DNA of 64,000 bases. Origin: Cryobacterium glucosi. GTDB taxonomy: Bacteria; Actinomycetota; Actinomycetes; Actinomycetales; Microbacteriaceae. Position numbers and translations under genes: made by a program. A model generated the notes under the pieces. That model worked only from the letters and a program-made list of their open reading frames with translations, did not search any database and was not told the origin of the DNA. The stretch spans positions 62,001-126,000 of the forward strand of contig NZ_SOFS01000019.1 of assembly GCF_004402235.1 (NCBI RefSeq), written 5' to 3'. Positions 34,903 to 45,640 of the stretch are shown here, one piece after another (positions within the stretch are counted from its first letter, which is position 1; every line of letters begins with the position of its first letter).

Positions 34903-35529
34903 ATGACATCGACAGCGAGTGATCGCCCGCAGCGCGTTCGGGACCGGCGTCCCGCCCCGGAGCGCCTGAAACAGATCATCACCGAGGCGACCACTCTCAT
35001 CGCAGAACGTGGGTTCTGGGGCATCTCCATCCAGGACGTCGCTGATGCCTGCGGAATCAGCGACGCAGGAGTTCTTCACCACGTCGGGACGAAAGAGGGC
35101 CTGCTCGTCGCCGTCCTCGAACACCGGGACGAAGTCGACATCGCGTTGCTGTCACAGATGCTCGGAATCGCCGAATCGGAGCTGAAGGCTGACGGCACTC
35201 TGTCGGTCTCCCTGCGAGACTTCTGCAGGGCACTGGTCGCGCGCAATGCACAGCAGCCCGAAATCGTGCGCCTCTACTCGGTATTGAACGCCGAATCGCT
35301 CGACCCGCAGCATCCCGCGTATGCGTACTTTTCCGCCCGCGAGGTGTGGGCGACCGCACTCTTCGCAGCAGCCGCGGCCGGCACTGCCAACCCGGCCCGG
35401 ATTGCGCGGCAGGTCTTCGCCGCGATGGACGGGCTCCAACTCCGCTGGCTCCGCAACCCGGCGATCGATCTAGTGGCCGAGTGGGACGCCCTGGCGGAAA
35501 GCATCGTTCGCCCATACGAAATGCACTGA
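34903..35529 (+). CDS. TetR-family regulator of the GH3-MFS operon
   Basis: 208 residues from the ATG at 34903 (GAGGTAG upstream; the ATG at 34870 has a site too close to it). HTH at ~22-65 (IITEATTLIAERGFWGISIQDVADACGISDAGVLHHVGTKEGLL), then a ligand domain with AMDGLQLRWLRNP (~180), a motif of TetR proteins found beside glycosidase genes. Its divergence from the GH3 gene and the palindrome between them make it the likely local repressor, with a glycoside or sugar as inducer. Confidence 0.9.
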   Translation: MTSTASDRPQRVRDRRPAPERLKQIITEATTLIAERGFWGISIQDVADACGISDAGVLHHVGTKEGLLVAVLEHRDEVDIALLSQMLGIAESELKADGTLSVSLRDFCRALVARNAQQPEIVRLYSVLNAESLDPQHPAYAYFSAREVWATALFAAAAAGTANPARIARQVFAAMDGLQLRWLRNPAIDLVAEWDALAESIVRPYEMH

Positions 35530-35685
35530 CAGCTTCAGCGAACTCGGCCAGTGGCGATGGCGAATAGCTGCGGTATCGACAATGGCCATTCCTCAACAAA
35601 GGGGTTCTGACCGGGTTATCCACAGGTGATTTGTGGGGTGGCGGATGCCCCGGGAATGTCGGTGGTCTTCCATAGAGTGACCGGC

Positions 35686-37137
35686 ATGACAGCTGAAAAT
35701 ACCTCAGAATCTGACCTGGAAGGCGCGGTAGATAGCACGGCGGAACCCCAGCCCGGGACCCCTCCCGACCCGTACCTGAACCCCCGGCATCTGAGCCTTG
35801 TGGATCCGCCCCTGTCCGAGGTGTATGACGCGATCCGGGACGCGGACCGGGAAATCAATCAGGCCACCGCTCGCCGGGCCGCCGCGATCTACACCGCCCA
35901 ACGGGTGCTCGCCGACGTCGGCCGGGGCCGGGCGGACGCCGCAGTGCGGGCGGGCGGGCCGCGCCCGCCGTGGTCGCCGGAAGAAGCCACGAAAGAGGAG
36001 TTCACGTGCGAGGTCGGCGCCCTGCTCCGGTTGCCGCGCCGGACGGCGGAGACCCTGATTGAAGCCAGCCGCACCCTCGCCGAAGACCTCCCCGCAACCC
36101 TGGAGGCCCTCGCGACCGGGGCGATCAGTTACCGGCACGCTCAGGTCATCATGGAGCAGGCCTGGGGCATCCGCGTCGACGGTGACCCGGAAGCGGCCGC
36201 CCGGGCCCGCGCCGTGTTCGAGGAGGTCCTCGTGCCCGACGCGGAAGTGCTGACCGTGGCGAAGCTCGCCGACCGGGCCCGAAGGGTGCGGGAGCGCACC
36301 CACCCGGAAACCATCACCGCGAGGCACCAGAAAAGCGTCGAGGACCGGCACGTGGTGTTCCAGGCCCTCGACGACGGCATGGCCTCCCTGTATCTGACCG
36401 GGGACGCGGAGAAGGTGCAGGCCGCGTACCACCGCACCCTCGACACCGCGCTGACCCTGCAGGGCCCGGACGAGGTCCGCACCCTGACGCAGATCGCGGC
36501 CGATGTGCTCACCGATGTCCTGATCGGTGGGGTCACCCCGGACGGACTCGGCAAAGGGGTGACCGCGCAAGTCAACGTCACGGTCCCGGTACTGACCCCG
36601 CTGGGGAAGAGCGAGGAGCCCGGGTACCTGGCCGGGTACGGGCCGATCGACCCCGACACCGCGAGGCGTCTCGCCGCCGGGGCGCCGAGCTTCACCCGGC
36701 TACTCACCCACCCCGAAACCGGCGTCGTGCTCTCCATGGGACGCGACACCTACAAACCACCCGCCGCGCTCAAGAAATGGCTCGAGGTACGGGATGAAAC
36801 CTGCACCTTCCCCGGGTGCCGCCGCTCCGCCAAACGGTCCGACCTCGACCACAGCATCGAGTGGCAGCACGGCGGGGAGACCGACGCGATGAACCTCGCC
36901 CACCTCTGCCCGTATCACCACGCGGTGAAGAGCTACACCCGGTGGACGCCGAGGCACCTCGGCGACGGCCGCATCGAATGGACCTCACCCGCCGGGTACA
37001 GCTACATCGTCGAACCCTCGGCCGATATGAGACCACCCCGGAAACCCAAACCCGCACCGAAACCACCGGTCCCGATCGTGGACGTCTGGAACCTGGATCC
37101 CACACCCGAAGACCCCGACGACTCCACCCCGTTCTAA
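35686..37137 (+). CDS. second DUF222-HNH endonuclease-domain protein
   Basis: 483 residues from the ATG at 35686 (a longer start at 35626 is possible). The DUF222 domain spans ~45-330 (FTCEVGALLRLPRRTAETLIEASRTL), and the HNH motif is at ~385-430 with CTFPGCRRSAKRSDLDHSIEWQHGGETDAMNLAHLCPYHHAVK: Cys pair, DH, N, and H-H. The C-terminal tail is Pro/Lys-rich. It is not a recent duplicate of the gene at 16615-18276, as the two differ in most positions outside the motif. Function unproven. Confidence 0.85.
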   Translation: MTAENTSESDLEGAVDSTAEPQPGTPPDPYLNPRHLSLVDPPLSEVYDAIRDADREINQATARRAAAIYTAQRVLADVGRGRADAAVRAGGPRPPWSPEEATKEEFTCEVGALLRLPRRTAETLIEASRTLAEDLPATLEALATGAISYRHAQVIMEQAWGIRVDGDPEAAARARAVFEEVLVPDAEVLTVAKLADRARRVRERTHPETITARHQKSVEDRHVVFQALDDGMASLYLTGDAEKVQAAYHRTLDTALTLQGPDEVRTLTQIAADVLTDVLIGGVTPDGLGKGVTAQVNVTVPVLTPLGKSEEPGYLAGYGPIDPDTARRLAAGAPSFTRLLTHPETGVVLSMGRDTYKPPAALKKWLEVRDETCTFPGCRRSAKRSDLDHSIEWQHGGETDAMNLAHLCPYHHAVKSYTRWTPRHLGDGRIEWTSPAGYSYIVEPSADMRPPRKPKPAPKPPVPIVDVWNLDPTPEDPDDSTPF

Positions 37138-37155
37138 AGAGCTAGGCGTCTAGTC

Positions 37156-37476
37156 TCACAGGGCGTCATACTTCGTGCTTCGCCCCCGCGACTTGTCCAC
37201 CGGATACTTCTCCCGCGTCAGTGCGAGCTTGTCGAGAATGATCTGGTTCGGATCAGCGCCGATCCGCTCGGCAAGAAGGAGGCAATAGGTCAGCACATCG
37301 GCCAATTCCTCCCGTACGCGCTCGGGGCTCGCCTCGGCATCCCACTGAAAGCACTCCAGCAACTCGGCCGCCTCGATGGAGATGCTCTTCGCGAGGTTCT
37401 CCGGCGTGTGGAACTGCGCCCAGTCGCGCTCGGCAACGAATGCCGCGATCTCGTCGCCGACGGAAAATTCGTTCAT
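37156..37476 (-). CDS. MazG-like nucleotide pyrophosphohydrolase
   Basis: A 106-residue all-alpha NTP-PPase. ISIEAAELLECFQW (~32-45) supplies the ExxE half and REELADVLTYCLLLAERIG (~55-73) the ExxD half of the Mg site. Small MazG-like enzymes hydrolyse dCTP or other (oxidised or non-canonical) nucleotides to monophosphates, a house-cleaning task. ATG start, single gene. Confidence 0.88.
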   Translation of the reverse strand: MNEFSVGDEIAAFVAERDWAQFHTPENLAKSISIEAAELLECFQWDAEASPERVREELADVLTYCLLLAERIGADPNQIILDKLALTREKYPVDKSRGRSTKYDAL

Positions 37477-37547
37477 GTCGTCAACGTATCAGCCCCCCGC
37501 GAACCGATTTCGTTCTCGCTCGCGACGGCACTGGCCCGTCGTTCCGG

Positions 37548-37688
37548 CTAAATGACAACGACGAGCTTGCACCGCGGACACCGATGGCACGACTCGAGAC
37601 CCTCAGCCGTGTCCACGCCGTCGGCGAGCATCTCGATGCCACACACGGGACACAGTGGGCCGTCCCCGTCGAGCTCCCACTCAGTCAT
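37548..37688 (-). CDS. 46-residue zinc-ribbon protein
   Basis: A small protein beginning MTEWELDGDGPLCPVC, with two knuckles CPVCG (~13-17) and CHRCPRC (~34-40) that can bind zinc. Its ATG overlaps the last codons of the upstream VOC gene by eight bases, so it is translationally coupled to it. Short zinc ribbons of this type occur in actinobacteria without known function. The longer in-frame extension to 37838 is Arg-rich and is an artefact of reading through the VOC gene. Confidence 0.6.
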   Translation of the reverse strand: MTEWELDGDGPLCPVCGIEMLADGVDTAEGLESCHRCPRCKLVVVI

Positions 37689-38040
37689 GCGCGGCGGCCG
37701 GTCTGACCACGCACCACTCGTTGCCCTCGGGGTCCTGCAGCACCTGGAACGATCCGGCGATATCGTGATGCTCCTCACCGATCCGGCGCGCTCCGAGCTG
37801 TTCGGCCTGGTCCGTCGCCGCCGCAATATCGTCGACACGCACGTCCAGATGCAGCCGGTTCTTCACGGTCTTGGCCTCGGGTACTTTCTGGAACGACAGT
37901 TGCGTCCAGCCAGGAGGCAGGATGTACCACCAGGCTGCGTCCCGCCCGCGTGGTTCGCCGCCGAGCACGCTCGCCCAGAACGTCGCGAGCGCCTTGGGGT
38001 CCCTGCAGTCGATGACGACCTCATCAATGTGTCCGATCAC
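37681..38040 (-). CDS. VOC-family protein (glyoxalase-like domain)
   Basis: A 119-residue glyoxalase-like protein: DEVVIDCRDPKALATFWASVLGGEP (~6-30) is the first module, LHLDVRVDDIAAATDQAEQLGARR (~63-86) starts the second, and QVLQDPEGNEWCVV (~99-112) gives the Glu-type ligand. Many actinobacterial paralogues exist and their substrates are unknown. It is followed by the overlapping zinc-ribbon gene. Confidence 0.85.
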   Translation of the reverse strand: MIGHIDEVVIDCRDPKALATFWASVLGGEPRGRDAAWWYILPPGWTQLSFQKVPEAKTVKNRLHLDVRVDDIAAATDQAEQLGARRIGEEHHDIAGSFQVLQDPEGNEWCVVRPAAAHD

Positions 38041-38079
38041 CCCTCGATCCTATTCAGCGGGATCCGGGTGATCTCTACG

Positions 38080-38673
38080 ATGGGAGCCATGGCGGAAAAC
38101 TCGAGCAAGCCCATCCTGTTGTTCGCCACCGTGCGGGACTGGGAAGCCTGGCTCGAGGAGAACGTCGATCACGCCGGCATCCGCTTGCAGCTCGTGAAGA
38201 AGAACTCCTCCGCACCGGGCATCGGCTACGACGAGGCACTCACGGTGGCGCTGTGCTTCGGCTGGATCGATGGGCAGGCCGGCACCCACGACGATGACTA
38301 TTTTCTACGCGCCTTCACCCCGCGCAGACCCCGGAGCATGTGGTCCCAGCGCAACCGGGACCTCGTCGAACAACTGATCGAAGCCGGGCGGATGCGACCG
38401 ACCGGGTTCGCGGAAATCGAGCGTGCCCAGGCCGACGGACGATGGGAAGCCGCCTACCGCCAGAAGGACAGTCCGGTCCCCGATGACCTCAAGTCCGCCC
38501 TCGACGCCAGCCCATTGGCCGCGGACCTGTTCTCGAGGCTCTCATCGCAGAACCGCTTTGCCATTCTCTTCCGCATCAGCGGTGTGAAGCGACCCGCGAC
38601 CCGCGCTGCAAACATCGCCAAGTTCGTCTCCATGCTCGAACGCGGGGAGACGATCTACCCGCAGAAGCTCTGA
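38080..38673 (+). CDS. YdeI/OmpD-associated family protein
   Basis: About 197 residues; two ATGs (38080, 38089) are three codons apart and the ribosome site does not decide. LCFGWIDGQAG (~57-67) and FTPRRPRSMWSQRN (~78-91) are the family signatures, as is SSQNRFAILFRISGVKRPATRAANIAKFV near the end. Members are small cytosolic proteins linked by annotation to bacteriocin-protection or YdeI-like functions, without firm biochemistry. Divergent from the VOC gene. Confidence 0.85.
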   Translation: MGAMAENSSKPILLFATVRDWEAWLEENVDHAGIRLQLVKKNSSAPGIGYDEALTVALCFGWIDGQAGTHDDDYFLRAFTPRRPRSMWSQRNRDLVEQLIEAGRMRPTGFAEIERAQADGRWEAAYRQKDSPVPDDLKSALDASPLAADLFSRLSSQNRFAILFRISGVKRPATRAANIAKFVSMLERGETIYPQKL

Positions 38674-38676
38674 TTC

Positions 38677-38696
38677 AGCTGCAGCCTGCTGCGGCT
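38677..38696. terminator. short hairpin between convergent genes
   Basis: AGCTGCAG pairs with CTGCGGCT (one G-T) around a 4-base loop and overlaps the stop of the following minus-strand TetR gene. Weak candidate for a shared terminator. Confidence 0.35.
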
Positions 38697-39276
38697 AGAG
38701 AGCTGGCGCCACCGCGGACCGGACGAACACCAGGGTTCGCTCAGTGACCACGGGCAGCGAGGCGCCCGATTCGATCGCGGCCATGGCCGCCTGGAGCACG
38801 CCCCCGAGCAGACGGGCCGTGATGTTGAGCTCAGGCACCTCGAGCTCGCGCAGCGCCTCGATGAAGGGTGCCGCCTGTTCGCGGTGCAACGCGGATAGGC
38901 GCGCCAGGCATTCTGCAGGCAGCTGGGCTGCGGCGAGCGCCGCCACCGGCCGATGCACGCCCTCCGCCGCCAACCGCAACGTCACCCGGACGTAGACGTC
39001 GAGCCGTTCCGACGCAGACGTGACCGAGTCCAAAGCCGATTGGAGTTCCGCATTGGCCCGCGGGAAGGCATCCTCGATCACGGCGACCAGGACGTCCGCA
39101 CCGGAGGAGAAGTACTCGTAGACGCTGGGACGAGACAATCCGGCCGCAGCACCGACGGCTGCAGGAGTGACGGCACTGACTCCCCCGGCGATCAGGAGCT
39201 CCCTCGCAGCGTGGAGGAGGGCTGCACGCTGGCGAACGCGATGCTCGGCAACGGTCGGAGCAGTGATCCTGGGCAT
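38695..39276 (-). CDS. TetR-family regulator
   Basis: 193 residues from the ATG at 39276 (GAGAGGA upstream). HTH at ~14-58 (ALLHAARELLIAGGVSAVTPAAVGAAAGLSRPSVYEYFSSGADVL), then an Ala-rich ligand domain. Its partners are unclear: it is convergent with the YdeI-like gene and 80 bases downstream of a small membrane-protein gene on the same strand. Confidence 0.85.
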   Translation of the reverse strand: MPRITAPTVAEHRVRQRAALLHAARELLIAGGVSAVTPAAVGAAAGLSRPSVYEYFSSGADVLVAVIEDAFPRANAELQSALDSVTSASERLDVYVRVTLRLAAEGVHRPVAALAAAQLPAECLARLSALHREQAAPFIEALRELEVPELNITARLLGGVLQAAMAAIESGASLPVVTERTLVFVRSAVAPAL

Positions 39277-39357
39277 ACCCGTCCTCTCGCTCGGCACCTC
39301 GTCACTGTCCAGACTACGAGGTCTGCCCCGGGGCTAAGGATGCTGCGCGCCCGCAGG

Positions 39358-39588
39358 TCAGCGATCGTCCGGCGCCGGAATCGGCACCGTACGGTCCGCC
39401 TGCGCCTGCACCTCGACGTAGGTGTCGTGCGCGGTGCCGTGGAACGCCTCATCGTAGGCGGCCATCGCTCCCGCAATACCCGCACCCGTAGCACCGCGTC
39501 GCCGCGCACGGGCGGCGAGCGCGATCAGACTCGCGAGTACGGCAGCGATCCCGCCGATCACTGCGACGACCGAGAGTAGTTCAGGCAT
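39358..39588 (-). CDS. small single-pass membrane protein
   Basis: A 76-residue protein beginning MPELLSVVAVIGGIAAVL, one transmembrane helix at ~4-28 followed by RARRRG (positive-inside), then an acidic soluble tail with YDEAFHGTAHDTYVEVQAQADRTVPIPAPDD. Similar small proteins with a conserved Y-D-E-A-x-H tail occur in Microbacteriaceae as hypothetical proteins (recollection, unverified). GGAGG abuts the ATG with only one base spacing, so the start is not certain. Divergent from the TetR-exporter pair. Confidence 0.6.
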   Translation of the reverse strand: MPELLSVVAVIGGIAAVLASLIALAARARRRGATGAGIAGAMAAYDEAFHGTAHDTYVEVQAQADRTVPIPAPDDR

Positions 39589-39670
39589 GCCTCCAGCGTA
39601 GAACCAACACGTGCCGGCGCAGTGGGCAGTCTCCGCCGCGTGCGGCACCCTGCGAGACTCCTGTGACTTT

Positions 39671-39725
39671 TTGCGTTGCACGCAATAATGCAACCGCGCA
39701 GTGTTGCGCAGTGTGCAATAATGCA
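39671..39725. promoter_or_regulatory. double operator upstream of the TetR-exporter operon
   Basis: Two related dyads, TTGCG-N5-CGCAA (39671-39685) and TTGCG-N5-TGCAA (39704-39718), are 33 bp apart, and each is followed by GCAATAATGCA (39682-39692, 39715-39725). They end four bases before the TetR ATG, placing them over the promoter. Confidence 0.7.
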
Positions 39726-39728
39726 TTC

Positions 39729-42055
<2,327 letters not shown>

Positions 42056-42077
42056 CCCTGGGCCACACTCCGGGGTT

Positions 42078-42124
42078 GCGAGCCCTTCGTACCGCCCGCT
42101 TCTCGGGACGGGCGAGGGGCTCGC
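42078..42124. terminator. bidirectional hairpin after exporter and ROK genes
   Basis: GCGAGCCC pairs with GGGCTCGC, with an inner CGCCC/GGGCG stem in the same hairpin, between convergent gene ends at 42055 and 42173. Confidence 0.6.
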
Positions 42125-42172
42125 GCGTGTGCGGTGACGCGAGAGCGCGAGCCCCGCATCAACCGGTCCGAT

Positions 42173-43303
42173 TCAGGCGAAGGATGCCTGGATAGCGACG
42201 GCCGCCGCTCCCCGCGCCCAGGCCGTGAATCCGGAGCGGTCGACGAGGATGCGCACCGGTACGGCGTCCGGGTCGCGATCGGCGCGCGACGCCTCAAGGA
42301 TGCGCGGCAGCTGCCGATCGGCAAGGCCGACGCCCTCGCCGGACAACACGATGGTTTGAACCATGGCGAGATTGGCGGTCGCCGCAATCAGGCGACCGAG
42401 CGACCGGGCCGCTGACCCGACGACCTGCGCGGCAACCGGGTCCCCCGCATCCGCCAAATCGAGGAGCTCGGTGTAGCCGACATCGCGTGCCAGCCCGACG
42501 CGGGCGCTGGCCGTCATGCTCGGAATCGACAGCATGGCGGTCGAACACCCGCGATGCCCCTCTGCACAGAGTGGGCCCGTGGGATCGAGAGGAAAATGCC
42601 CGCCCAGGCCCAGGCCGGTGTCACTGTTGACAACCGGTCGGTCGTGAATGACAAGCCCATAGCCGACCCCCGCACCGATGGTCAGCACCGCGAAGTCTTC
42701 TATTCCCTTGGCGATCCCGAACCAGTGCTCGGCCGCCGTGAGCGCAACGACGTCGTTTTCCACGACCACCGGGACGCCCAGTGCGTCGTGGAGCAGTCCA
42801 CCCAGATCGACACCCTTCCAACCGAGGAACGGTGCCCGCTCCACCCAGCGCGACCGGCCCACCTGGCCTCCGACCGTCACGCCAATCGCCGTCACACCGC
42901 CCATTCCACCGACTTCCACCGTGGCCCGCACGATGTCCGCAACGACCTGGGACGGCTCATGGCCGCTGAGCTCGATGACGCATTCGGCTCCGAGGTTTGC
43001 CCGGAGATCGGTGGACACGGCGAAGACCTCTCCGGCGGTGAGCTTGACGCCGATGAAACGCTGGGAATCGACACTCACATCGAGAGGCCGTACGGGACGA
43101 CCGATCGACCGTTCGATCGTTTCGGGAGCATCGACCAGGAGCCCCTCATCCAACAGAGGCTTACTCAGGCGCGTGAGCGTGGCCGGCGAAAGCCCGAGCC
43201 TACGGCCCAGTTCACTCCGCGTGATGGGGCCATGAATGAGTACTTCCCGTGCCAGGTCCCGCGCGGGGCCGGTGAGGGCGTCACTCCGATGCGCAGTCGT
43301 CAC
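42173..43303 (-). CDS. ROK-family transcriptional repressor
   Basis: A 376-residue NagC/XylR-type regulator from a GTG with GGAGGG upstream. The N-terminal HTH at ~18-65 (REVLIHGPITRSELGRRLGLSPATLTRLSKPLLDEGLL) precedes the ROK sugar-kinase fold; VENDVVALTAAEHWFG (~180-195) and LTIGAGVGYGLVI (~204-216) are typical. The zinc-site stretch reads CAEGHRGC (~249-256), lacking one of the usual cysteines of CxCGxxGC. Divergent from the GH36 alpha-galactosidase with two AT-rich dyads between; it should release them upon binding a galactoside or galactose. Confidence 0.88.
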   Translation of the reverse strand: MTTAHRSDALTGPARDLAREVLIHGPITRSELGRRLGLSPATLTRLSKPLLDEGLLVDAPETIERSIGRPVRPLDVSVDSQRFIGVKLTAGEVFAVSTDLRANLGAECVIELSGHEPSQVVADIVRATVEVGGMGGVTAIGVTVGGQVGRSRWVERAPFLGWKGVDLGGLLHDALGVPVVVENDVVALTAAEHWFGIAKGIEDFAVLTIGAGVGYGLVIHDRPVVNSDTGLGLGGHFPLDPTGPLCAEGHRGCSTAMLSIPSMTASARVGLARDVGYTELLDLADAGDPVAAQVVGSAARSLGRLIAATANLAMVQTIVLSGEGVGLADRQLPRILEASRADRDPDAVPVRILVDRSGFTAWARGAAAVAIQASFA

Positions 43304-43344
43304 CGCGCCCTCCGCTCAGAATATGCAGCCGTCTCAACCGGCTC

Positions 43345-43369
43345 GTTATTTCCATTATGAATCATAATG
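43345..43369. promoter_or_regulatory. ROK operator, site 1
   Basis: GTTATTTCC followed by the perfect dyad CATTATGA-A-TCATAATG (43353-43369), 42 bases upstream of the ROK GTG. It shares the half-site GTTATTTCCA-TAT with site 2, so the same protein likely binds both and represses its own gene. Confidence 0.65.
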
Positions 43370-43449
43370 ACCGGCATTTTCACTCCCAAATGGCCCCAAT
43401 CAGAGACCCGATGTCGAATGACTCCAACCACTGTGCCGGAAACTCGATC

Positions 43450-43476
43450 TTGACACTACGTTATTTCCACTATAGA
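43450..43476 (+). promoter_or_regulatory. promoter of the alpha-galactosidase operon
   Basis: Perfect -35 TTGACA at 43450-43455, and TATAGA at 43471-43476 after 15 bp. Transcription would start near 43483, at most a few bases before the ATG at 43485. The dyad at 43460-43482 lies over it. Confidence 0.5.
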
Positions 43477-43482
43477 AATAAC
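43460..43482. promoter_or_regulatory. ROK operator, site 2
   Basis: Perfect 8-bp arms GTTATTTC and GAAATAAC around CACTATA, located inside the promoter and ending three bases before the galactosidase ATG. Repression by steric block is expected. Confidence 0.75.
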
Positions 43483-43484
43483 AC

Positions 43485-45614
43485 ATGCACCACGACAGCA
43501 CTGTCCTTCACCTCCGCAATGGCGGTACCAGCGTCATCCTCGATTTCGACGGTGGCGGATTCCCTGCCGTCGTGCACTGGGGCGAAGACCAGGGTGACCT
43601 CTCCGCCGACGAGGCCCAGGCGATCGTCGTGGCTTCCCTTCCGCAGCGGGTCTCCGGTGGCCTCGATGAGCCCGCGCGCCTGACGGTGCTGCCTCAGGAG
43701 TCTGAGGGCTGGCAGGGCACTCCTGGTCTTCGCGGTAGCCGGCATGGACGCTCGTTCTCTCCGAATTTCTGCGTGACGGGGATGGAGAGCGGCCCGTCCG
43801 AGCTCGTCCTGCTGGCGATCGACGCCGATGCCGGTCTGACACTTCGTCTCGGGTTGGACATCGACTCAGCGGGTGTACTGAGCCAGGTGCTCACGCTGAC
43901 CAACGCCGGCCTCGACGACTACCAGCTCGAAGACCTCTGCCTCACCGTGCCTCTGCCGGGCACGGCCGCGGAAATCCTCGATACGAGCGGCCGGCACCTG
44001 CGGGAACGCACTCCGCAACGGCACTCGTTCACCATCGGACGGCACGAACGTGAAAGCCGAAAGGGGAGGCCGGGTGCCGATGCCACTCTGCTGCTGTGCG
44101 CAGGAGCCCCCGGCTTCGGGTTTGAAGCCGGGCTGGTGCACGCGGTCCATCTCGCATGGAGCGGCAACCACCGGCTTGCCGCCGAAAGACTCGTCACCGG
44201 GTCGGTCTTCCTCCAGGCCGGCGAGCTCCTCGCGCCCGGTGAAATTCAGCTGGGTCCAGGACAGAGCTACACCACTCCCACGGTCATCGCCTCCTGGGGC
44301 CACGGCCTCAACGAACTGAGTGGGCGCATCCACTCGCGGCTCCGCGCCCGCCCTACGCATCCAGCCATCCCACGTCCGGTCACCCTCAATACCTGGGAGG
44401 CCGTCTACTTCGACCACGACCTCGATCGCCTGCTCGGGCTCGCGGATGCCGCCGCCCGGGTCGGCGTGGAACGGTACGTGCTCGACGATGGCTGGTTCCG
44501 CGGTCGTCGCGACGACACGAGCGGACTGGGTGATTGGTACGTCGACGACGACGTCTGGCCCGATGGACTCTCCCCGCTCATCGAACGAGTGACAGGACTC
44601 GGCATGCAGTTCGGGCTGTGGGTGGAGCCGGAGATGGTCAATCCCGATTCCGAACTCGCGCGAGCCCACCCGGAATGGATCCTGCAGCCCGGGGGCCGTT
44701 TCCCGGTTGAGGGGCGTCAACAACAGGTCCTCGATCTGTCGCACCCGGATGCGTACGGCTACATTCTCGAGCGGCTCGATGCCCTCCTGTCCGAATACCC
44801 GATTCGGTACCTGAAGTGGGATCACAACCGGGACCTCGTCGACGCGGGAAGCACCCGCACCGGCCGGGCCGCGGTGCACGAGAACGTCGTCGCCCTCTAC
44901 GACCTGCTCGACGAACTGAAGGCGCGTCATCCCGGGTTGGAGATCGAGAGCTGCGCCTCAGGCGGAGCCCGCGTCGATCTCGGCATTCTCGACCACACCG
45001 ATCGCATCTGGACGAGTGACTGCATCGATCCGATCGAACGACTGACGATCCAGAAGTACACCGGCCTCCTGGTGCCCTATGAACTCATGGGCGCCCACAT
45101 CGGCGGCCCGGTGTCACACTCCACGGGGCGCCGGCACGATCTCTCGCTCCGGGCCGGCGTGGCCGTCCTCGGCCACCTCGGCATCGAGTGGGACATCACC
45201 ACCCTCACCGAATCGGAGTCCGCAGAGCTGGCCGTCTGGATCGACCTGTACAAGACTCGTCGCCACCTGTTCCACACCGGCACCGCCGTCCACGTCGACC
45301 ACCCGGATCCGGCCGTCGACCTCCGGGGAGTGGTGTCCTCCGATCAGCGCACCGCACTGTTCGTCTTCACCCAGGTGCGTGCGAGCTCCTTCTACCCGGT
45401 CGGTCCGCTCCGGTTCGCCGGTCTCGACGACGAGTCCCGCTATCAGGTCCGAATGCTCGTCGAATCATCCACCGGCCCGGACGCCGGCCAGTCGCCCCTG
45501 TCCTGGTCCCACCAGCCGCTGACCCTCACGGGACGGGCCCTGCGCACCATCGGCGTGCAAGGACCGGTCCTCTTTCCTGAACACCTCGTCATCATCGAGA
45601 TCACTTCCGCCTGA
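43485..45614 (+). CDS. GH36 alpha-galactosidase
   Basis: A 709-residue intracellular GH36 enzyme. An N-terminal beta-sandwich (~1-290) leads to the catalytic barrel: LNTWEAVYFDHDLD (~302-315), DDGWFRGRRDD, LWVEPEMVN (~388), nucleophile Asp in YLKWDHNRD (~447), ESCASGGARVDLGI (~490), and acid/base Asp in RIWTSDCIDPIER (~508). It hydrolyses terminal alpha-1,6-galactose of melibiose, raffinose and relatives. No ribosome binding site precedes the ATG (upstream bases AAATAACAC), and the promoter lies immediately upstream, so translation is probably leaderless. First gene of the operon; followed by the sugar ABC importer. Confidence 0.95.
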   Translation: MHHDSTVLHLRNGGTSVILDFDGGGFPAVVHWGEDQGDLSADEAQAIVVASLPQRVSGGLDEPARLTVLPQESEGWQGTPGLRGSRHGRSFSPNFCVTGMESGPSELVLLAIDADAGLTLRLGLDIDSAGVLSQVLTLTNAGLDDYQLEDLCLTVPLPGTAAEILDTSGRHLRERTPQRHSFTIGRHERESRKGRPGADATLLLCAGAPGFGFEAGLVHAVHLAWSGNHRLAAERLVTGSVFLQAGELLAPGEIQLGPGQSYTTPTVIASWGHGLNELSGRIHSRLRARPTHPAIPRPVTLNTWEAVYFDHDLDRLLGLADAAARVGVERYVLDDGWFRGRRDDTSGLGDWYVDDDVWPDGLSPLIERVTGLGMQFGLWVEPEMVNPDSELARAHPEWILQPGGRFPVEGRQQQVLDLSHPDAYGYILERLDALLSEYPIRYLKWDHNRDLVDAGSTRTGRAAVHENVVALYDLLDELKARHPGLEIESCASGGARVDLGILDHTDRIWTSDCIDPIERLTIQKYTGLLVPYELMGAHIGGPVSHSTGRRHDLSLRAGVAVLGHLGIEWDITTLTESESAELAVWIDLYKTRRHLFHTGTAVHVDHPDPAVDLRGVVSSDQRTALFVFTQVRASSFYPVGPLRFAGLDDESRYQVRMLVESSTGPDAGQSPLSWSHQPLTLTGRALRTIGVQGPVLFPEHLVIIEITSA

Positions 45615-45640
45615 GGCGGAACCAAGCGCAAGGAGGCGCA

